Positions 59,552 to 64,000 of a stretch of 64,000 bases of DNA are shown here, in pieces. The notes under the pieces are model-generated. The model was not told the DNA's origin and did no database searches. It saw nothing but the letters and a program-made list of their open reading frames with translations. The translations under genes were made by a program, and so were the position numbers. How positions within the stretch are numbered: position 1 is the stretch's first letter; each line of letters opens with the position of its first letter. Source of the DNA: Bartonella vinsonii subsp. vinsonii (lineage in GTDB: Bacteria > Pseudomonadota > Alphaproteobacteria > Rhizobiales > Rhizobiaceae). The stretch covers positions 1 to 64,000 of the forward strand of contig NZ_CADEAJ010000002.1 of NCBI RefSeq assembly GCF_902825235.1, in the 5' to 3' direction.

Positions 59552-60175
59552 ATGGAACAAAGGACAGCAGAATGGTTTCAAGCGCGCTTAGGCAAAGTCA
59601 CTGCATCAAACATTTACAACATACTCAGTAAGACAGCAAAAGGTTTGCCTACAAGCAAATATGAAGACTACAAAATGAAACTCATGACAGAGCGCTTAAC
59701 AGGAGAAATAAGTCAATCTTATACAACACCTGCTATGCAATGGGGCATTGAACATGAGGATAATGCCTTGAAAGAATATGAACTCATTTATGACACCAAT
59801 GTTACAAGATGCGGGTTTATCCCACACCCAAAAATGGAAATGGCAGGGGCTAGTCCTGATGGGTTTGTTGGTGATGACGGTTTAATTGAAGTCAAATGTC
59901 CACAATCAACGACTCATCTTCGCTTTTTTATGGATAACGAAATCAAGCCTGAATATCACGCGCAGATGCAATTCCAAATGGCATGCACAGGACGCAAATG
60001 GTGTCATTTCATGAGCTATAATCCAAACTTTGTAGGCAAATCTACTGGTTTGAGAATGAAAATCAAACGCATCCTCCGTGATGAGAAACACATTGAAGAG
60101 ATTAACAAAGCAGTTGAAGTCTTTTTAGGGGAAATAGAACAAGAGATGCAAAAGATTTTGACAAAAGCTGCTTAA
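59552..60175 (+). CDS. YqaJ-type phage exonuclease
   Basis: A 207-residue lambda-exonuclease-like nuclease. RTAEWFQARLGKVTASNIYNIL, PAMQWGIEHEDNALKEYEL and the catalytic block GASPDGFVGDDGLIEVKCPQS (D...E-x-K) are readable. It chews double-stranded ends to give single strands for ERF. Start one base after the erf stop. Confidence 0.92.
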   Translation: MEQRTAEWFQARLGKVTASNIYNILSKTAKGLPTSKYEDYKMKLMTERLTGEISQSYTTPAMQWGIEHEDNALKEYELIYDTNVTRCGFIPHPKMEMAGASPDGFVGDDGLIEVKCPQSTTHLRFFMDNEIKPEYHAQMQFQMACTGRKWCHFMSYNPNFVGKSTGLRMKIKRILRDEKHIEEINKAVEVFLGEIEQEMQKILTKAA

Positions 60176-60249
60176 ACTTATGGGGGTGCTCTTCTCCTCC
60201 CGAGCATCCCCGCCCATTTAATTAATATAAAAAAGAGAAAGGTAATGAG

Positions 60250-60453
60250 ATGATATTTGATGATGGCGATAGATATGTAACGACACGTGAATGTGCGGAG
60301 CTTTTTAGCGTATCCACAACAACGATTCGCAATTGGGTGCTTCAAGGAGAGTTTCCTGAGCCCTATAAACTAGGTAGAGCAGTGAGATGGAGAAAGAAAG
60401 AGATTTTGGCATTCACTCCAAAGAAAAATAAGGAGCAAATAAGAACAAATTAG
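60250..60453 (+). CDS. Excisionase / AlpA-like HTH protein
   Basis: A 67-residue winged-HTH protein of the MerR/AlpA excisionase class: YVTTRECAELFSVSTTTIRNWVLQGEFPEPYKLGRAVRWRKKEI. It is the last gene before attR, far from the integrase that lies at attL; in the circular phage genome the two would be neighbours around attP. Probably needed for excision. Confidence 0.85.
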   Translation: MIFDDGDRYVTTRECAELFSVSTTTIRNWVLQGEFPEPYKLGRAVRWRKKEILAFTPKKNKEQIRTN

Positions 60454-60476
60454 ATAAAGTTATATAAACTATAGAA

Positions 60477-60500
60477 GGTGGTCTAAAAGGTGGTCTAAAA
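60477..60500 (+). repeat. Putative arm sites, right: GGTGGTCTAAAA twice
   Basis: Two perfect tandem 12-bp copies. The first 17 bases equal 10,734-10,750 at the other prophage end. Likely Int or Xis binding sites 52 bases from the attR core. Confidence 0.5.
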
Positions 60501-60552
60501 ATTACCAATTAAAGAAAAAACTTATATATTTCAATATGTTCAAAGCAAAAAG

Positions 60553-60568
60553 TGGTGCCCAAAAGAGG
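60553..60568 (-). repeat. attR core (16-bp direct repeat)
   Basis: TGGTGCCCAAAAGAGG, matching 10,590-10,605; here it is the 3' end of tRNA-Leu, which stays intact. Confidence 0.88.
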
Positions 60569-60637
60569 ACTCGAACCTCCACGCCTTGCGGCACAGGTAC
60601 CTGAAACCTGCGCGTCTACCAATTCCGCCATCTGGGC
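60553..60637 (-). tRNA. tRNA-Leu(CAG)
   Basis: An 85-base class II tRNA reading GCCCAGATGGCGGAATTGG at its 5' end. Anticodon stem-loop CAGGT-TTCAGGT-ACCTG gives anticodon CAG. A long variable arm, GTTCGAGTCC T-arm and encoded CCA are present. The prophage is joined to its 3' end. Confidence 0.97.
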
Positions 60638-60749
60638 TATAAAATTGATCTAAGCTTGTAAAACAACTCTGTCAATAAAATTATAGAATTTATTCTGTAG
60701 CGCAAAATGATTGAATTGGATTCTTTGAACTTACCACGATTTTAGAAAT

Positions 60750-61370
60750 TTAAGGTGTGATGATTGTTTTTGCCGCAATTGTTGAATCAGAATGAAATCT
60801 ATAAATAATAGGAATGCCGGTCGCTAATTCTTGAGAGATAATTTCTTCACTATTTAGACCTTCAAGCGCCATTATAAGAGCACGAAGTGAGTTGCCATGC
60901 GCTGCAATCAAAACAGTTTGAGAGCGTAATATATATGGCTGAATATGATGAAGATAATAGGGTAAAACGCGAGCACAAGTATCACGTAGGCTTTCTCCAT
61001 TTGGGGGCGCAATAGCATAGGAGCGACGCCATATTTGCACTTGCTTTTCTCCCCATTGTTGGCGCACTTCATCTTTATTCAAACCAGAAAGATCACCATA
61101 ATCTCGTTCATTCAATGCCGGAGTTTTTATCAGTTCTAAATCTGATTGTCCCATTTGGTCTAAAATATGTTGAGCCGTTTTTTGTGCACGCTGTAAGGCA
61201 GATGTATAAGCGATATCAAACTTTAAACCAGCTTCTTTAAGTTTTTTTCCTGCTGCACTTGCTTCTGCACATCCCTTTTCTGTCAAATCAGGATCTTTCC
61301 AACCGGTAAAAAGATTTTTGAGGTTCCATTCACTTTGTCCATGACGAATGAGTACAAGCGTGCGTTCCAT
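60750..61370 (-). CDS. gpmA: 2,3-bisphosphoglycerate-dependent phosphoglycerate mutase
   Basis: A 206-residue glycolytic enzyme interconverting 3- and 2-phosphoglycerate. [27 protein letters not shown] holds the phospho-histidine. [24 protein letters not shown] and [19 protein letters not shown] with the second His are also present. This short alphaproteobacterial form is shorter than the E. coli one. It lies 15 bases downstream of dapB on the same strand, hence probably one operon. Confidence 0.95.
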   Translation of the reverse strand: MERTLVLIRHGQSEWNLKNLFTGWKDPDLTEKGCAEASAAGKKLKEAGLKFDIAYTSALQRAQKTAQHILDQMGQSDLELIKTPALNERDYGDLSGLNKDEVRQQWGEKQVQIWRRSYAIAPPNGESLRDTCARVLPYYLHHIQPYILRSQTVLIAAHGNSLRALIMALEGLNSEEIISQELATGIPIIYRFHSDSTIAAKTIITP

Positions 61371-61385
61371 TACGAATTTCCTGAA

Positions 61386-62210
61386 TTACATTGATTGTTG
61401 ACAACTATCGTCCAGTCCTAAAACATCAAGCATTGAATAAAGACCATTTTTATGGTCTTTTGCCCATAAAGCTGCTTTTAAGGCGCCATTGGCAAAAAGA
61501 GAACGTTCTTGTGCTACATGTGAGAGAATAATACGTTCATTTGGACCGGCAAAAGTAACAGTGTGGTCACCAATAACTGTTCCACCTCGTGAACAGGCAA
61601 AGCCAATTGTGCCTTTTTCGCGTTTACCTGTATGGCCATCGCGACCACTGACACGCACATTTTGGAGCATAACATTGCGACCTTCGGCTGCGGCTTGCCC
61701 AAGAAGAAGAGCTGTTCCAGAAGGGGCATCAACTTTACCAGAGTGATGCATTTCGTAAATCTCAATATCAAAATCATCAGATTCTAATGCTTGTGCAGCC
61801 TTTTTTATAAGGTTTGCTAAAAGATTTATTCCAAGGCTCATATTCCCAGATTTGACAATAGTTGTATATTTCGCAAAATCTGCAATTTTTTCTTCTTCTG
61901 TTTTACTAAATCCCGTTGTGCCAATAATATGGACAAGACCTTTTTGTGCCGCATAATTGGCATAGAGAAGACTGGCTTCTGGCTGAGAAAAATCTAAAAT
62001 CCCTTCTGTATGAGAAAACGCGCTTTCGGGATCATCCGTAATGCGAATATCAAGAAAATCTGAACCAATGAGTGTGCTTGCATCTTTGTTTACAAAAGGC
62101 GATCCTTTGCGCACAAGGACAGAACTCAGTTCTATGTCTTCTCTACGCTGGATAGCTGTAATGAGCTCGCGTCCCATTTTTCCATTCGCACCAACAACTG
62201 TAAGGCGCAT
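61386..62210 (-). CDS. dapB: 4-hydroxy-tetrahydrodipicolinate reductase
   Basis: A 274-residue enzyme of the diaminopimelate/lysine pathway, NAD(P)H-dependent. [17 protein letters not shown] (nucleotide binding), [39 protein letters not shown] (catalytic His and Lys) and [19 protein letters not shown] are readable. AAGGAGAG lies six bases before the chosen ATG, so the 20-residue upstream extension is rejected. Confidence 0.96.
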   Translation of the reverse strand: MRLTVVGANGKMGRELITAIQRREDIELSSVLVRKGSPFVNKDASTLIGSDFLDIRITDDPESAFSHTEGILDFSQPEASLLYANYAAQKGLVHIIGTTGFSKTEEEKIADFAKYTTIVKSGNMSLGINLLANLIKKAAQALESDDFDIEIYEMHHSGKVDAPSGTALLLGQAAAEGRNVMLQNVRVSGRDGHTGKREKGTIGFACSRGGTVIGDHTVTFAGPNERIILSHVAQERSLFANGALKAALWAKDHKNGLYSMLDVLGLDDSCQQSM

Positions 62211-62592
62211 ATTTCTCTCCTTATGACACTTGACTTTTGTAGTATAGGCAAATTCCTGTCTTCTTTCCAATGGTTCTTTTTCTCTATAAAAGAAAAATTT
62301 TGCTTTTTTATTTATGAAATTTCAGTTGATAGAAATGCAGGATGAGAAATCTTTATTTTCATTAGAGAAGTCAAAAATGGGATATTACGCAATATGTTTT
62401 TTATATGTATTGGGTAGCATGGATGAACACGCCAGCTCTATTCTTCCTTTTTGGTTCCCATTCACGTTATAAATGATGCATTATCCTTATAAGTTAAGGC
62501 TCTCGTGCGGTGTGTAACATCATTGAGATTTTATTGATGAAGAAGCATTTCTCTATAATGTTAAGAGTGCTTCTCCTTGTCAAGAGAGGTGA
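62211..62592. other. Intergenic region, no gene seen
   Basis: About 380 AT-rich bases between the GST stop and the dapB start; probably contains the dapB promoter. No RNA gene or clear terminator was recognised. Confidence 0.45.
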
Positions 62593-63285
62593 TTAGAAAT
62601 CAAGATCTGTATAATGAGGACTCGCTACAATTCCTCGTACGCGATCTGTTAAAAGAGAGCGAAAAGAGGGGCGGGATTTAATTCGCATATACCAGTCTTT
62701 AGCAGCGGGTGATTGTTCCCAGTCAATTTCTCCCAGAAAATCAAGCACAGAAACAGAAGCTGCGGCTGCTAGATCCGCATACGATAATTCAGAGCCGACT
62801 AACCAGTCGCGAGATGCGCAGAGCCAATCGAGATAGTTCATATGAGGAAGAATATTGGCGCGCGCATTGCGCAAAATTTGTGAATCAGGAGCACCACCGC
62901 CAATGGCAAGGGGCATTTCACGTTTATAGATTCGTTCCCGTACAATATGGCGTATCGCTTCATTTTCAAATTTATTTAAAAACCAGTCATTAAGACGACG
63001 GACTTCGGCACGGCCTAAAGGATTTTCTGGAAAGAACTTATTTTCTTGTCGTAAACTTCCATGTGTTTCATCTAAATATTCATAGATAACAATGGCTCCT
63101 GATAATGGGACTTCATGTTCATCAAGAAGAACAGGAACTTGACCCGCTGGATTAAGTGCAAGAAATTCGTGTCTTCTAGCCCATTCATGTTCTTCAATCA
63201 GTTGAATGGTTATGCCATATTCTCCAAGAATGAGGCGTATGAAGCGCGAGGAAGAGGATAGGGGAGAGTGAAAAAGTGTCAACAT
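62593..63285 (-). CDS. Glutathione S-transferase family protein
   Basis: A 230-residue GST. The thioredoxin-like N-terminal domain has LFHSPLSSSSRFIRLILGEYGI, LNPAGQVPVLLDEHEVPLSGAIVIYEYLDE (cis-Pro and the gamma-Glu-binding S-G-A-I). The helical C-terminal domain includes WLVGSELSYADLAAAASVSVLDFLGEIDW. Substrate unknown; likely detoxification. Confidence 0.88.
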   Translation of the reverse strand: MLTLFHSPLSSSSRFIRLILGEYGITIQLIEEHEWARRHEFLALNPAGQVPVLLDEHEVPLSGAIVIYEYLDETHGSLRQENKFFPENPLGRAEVRRLNDWFLNKFENEAIRHIVRERIYKREMPLAIGGGAPDSQILRNARANILPHMNYLDWLCASRDWLVGSELSYADLAAAASVSVLDFLGEIDWEQSPAAKDWYMRIKSRPSFRSLLTDRVRGIVASPHYTDLDF

Positions 63286-63420
63286 AATCTACACTATCAA
63301 ATAGAGTTAATGAGAATTCTTTCAAGTGATAGGAAATTTTATAAAGATGCTTTACGAGAAGTACAAGATTATTAACAGAAGCTCACAGTTATGTTTAATA
63401 AACCCTTAAGAACAAGAAGA

Positions 63421-64000
63421 TTATACTGCAATCGCTTGCAAAATAGCAGCACGCAATTCTTCTAAACCGAATGCTTTTTCTGAAGATGTTACAAGAAGTT
63501 CAGGATAAGCTGCTGGACGTTTGAGAAGCTGTGTTTTTGTGGTTATTGTTAATTTTTCAAGGACATTCGATTTTATTTTATCACTTTTTGTTAAAACAAT
63601 CTGATAAGAAACGGCAGCTTTATCGAGGAGATCGAGAACATCAGAATCATTCTTTTTGATTCCATGACGTGAATCAATCAAGACATAAACACGTTTTAGA
63701 GTTGTACGTCCCCGTAAATAGCTAAAAATCAATTGTGTCCATGCATCAACCAGATTTTTAGGTGCTTTTGCAAAACCATAGCCTGGCATATCTACGAGTG
63801 CAATAGGGGGGAGATCTCCTGCTTGGCCACTAAAACCATCAGGTACAAAGTAATTAAGCTCTTGAGTTCGCCCTGGTGTATTTGAGGTGCGCGCTAAGTT
63901 TTTTTGTTCGACAAGTGCGTTGATGAGGGAAGATTTCCCAACATTCGAACGTCCTGCAAATGCAATCTCAGGTGGTCCTTCTGGTGGAAGAAAGTGTATT
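63421..64000 (-). CDS. engB: Ribosome-assembly GTPase EngB/YsxC (partial, N-terminus beyond window)
   Basis: The visible 193 residues begin [29 protein letters not shown] (G1) and continue with [12 protein letters not shown] (G2), [14 protein letters not shown] (G3), VLTKSDKI (G4) and [11 protein letters not shown] (G5). It is a translational-GTPase-like essential protein for 50S assembly and division. The frame runs on to the window edge, so the ATG of MPGYGF is internal and not a start. Confidence 0.95.
   Translation of the reverse strand, partial: IHFLPPEGPPEIAFAGRSNVGKSSLINALVEQKNLARTSNTPGRTQELNYFVPDGFSGQAGDLPPIALVDMPGYGFAKAPKNLVDAWTQLIFSYLRGRTTLKRVYVLIDSRHGIKKNDSDVLDLLDKAAVSYQIVLTKSDKIKSNVLEKLTITTKTQLLKRPAAYPELLVTSSEKAFGLEELRAAILQAIAV

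Larger units (their letters stand above)
10590..60568. mobile_element. Complete-looking ~50 kb prophage, lambda-type head and P2-type contractile tail
   Basis: Bounded by the 16-bp repeat TGGTGCCCAAAAGAGG at 10,590 and 60,553, the right copy being the 3' end of tRNA-Leu. Inside are integrase, excisionase, CI/Cro-type switch, replication/recombination genes, terminase, head, tail, fibre and lysis genes. None of the structural genes is obviously broken. Accessory cargo comprises five toxin-antitoxin pairs, five antirepressor loci plus a remnant, an AB-type toxin candidate, an adenine methylase and a restriction-nuclease-like protein. Confidence 0.93.

Overview
The window reads as a Bartonella chromosome (Rhizobiales, AT-rich) interrupted by one large prophage. 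The host call rests on an Omp2b/Omp43-type porin, and on the style of the flanking housekeeping genes (gpmA, dapB, a GST, engB on the right; a Bcr/CflA transporter, an alpha/beta hydrolase and a dehydrogenase-CinA fusion on the left). Genus is confident; species is not assignable from the sequence alone.

Layout. 1-9.5 kb: host genes, porin, tRNA-Ser(GCU). 9.58-9.97 kb: a decayed integrase left by an older element at that tRNA. 10,590-60,568: a ~50 kb prophage bounded by a 16-bp direct repeat, the right copy being the 3' end of an intact tRNA-Leu(CAG). Right of it: gpmA, dapB, GST, engB (cut by the window end).

The prophage is a temperate myovirus-like hybrid. The head module is lambda-like (terminase GpA, gpW, portal, S49 protease, decoration protein, capsid E, 33.5-40.9 kb). 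The tail is P2-like and contractile (baseplate V/W/J/I, fibre, sheath FI, tube FII, E/E', tape measure, U/X/D, 15.3-31.4 kb). A lysis cassette lies at 13.4-14.6 kb. The early region at 51-60 kb holds a CI/Cro-type switch, a restriction-nuclease-like gene behind the repressor, ERF annealing protein, YqaJ exonuclease and an excisionase; the integrase is at the far left end.

Four things stand out. (1) At 43.06-44.40 kb a secreted protein closely matches the cholera toxin/LT A1 ADP-ribosyltransferase, with R, H, STT and ExE residues in register. A small secreted two-cysteine protein follows it in the order A then B, so this looks like a prophage-borne AB-type toxin. (2) Four antirepressor genes are each preceded by a 77-78 nt RNA with all hallmarks of the P1/P7 C4 antisense RNA. 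Its two guide segments are complementary to two segments at the antirepressor ribosome-binding site, and these pairings covary from copy to copy. (3) The antirepressors are domain-shuffled, and three of the cassettes sit tail-to-tail with toxin-antitoxin modules (hicAB, higBA, hicAB); mazEF and another hicAB bring the TA total to five. (4) The tail-fibre gene has an A8 tract at which a -1 shift swaps one C-terminus for a glycine-rich one.

Together the genes describe a lysogen held by a CI-like repressor that appears to lack the usual self-cleavage serine. Control would lie with several C4-silenced antirepressors, while TA modules, a nuclease-like protein and a secreted toxin are cargo. Homology calls come from recognising motifs by eye; no search was run.
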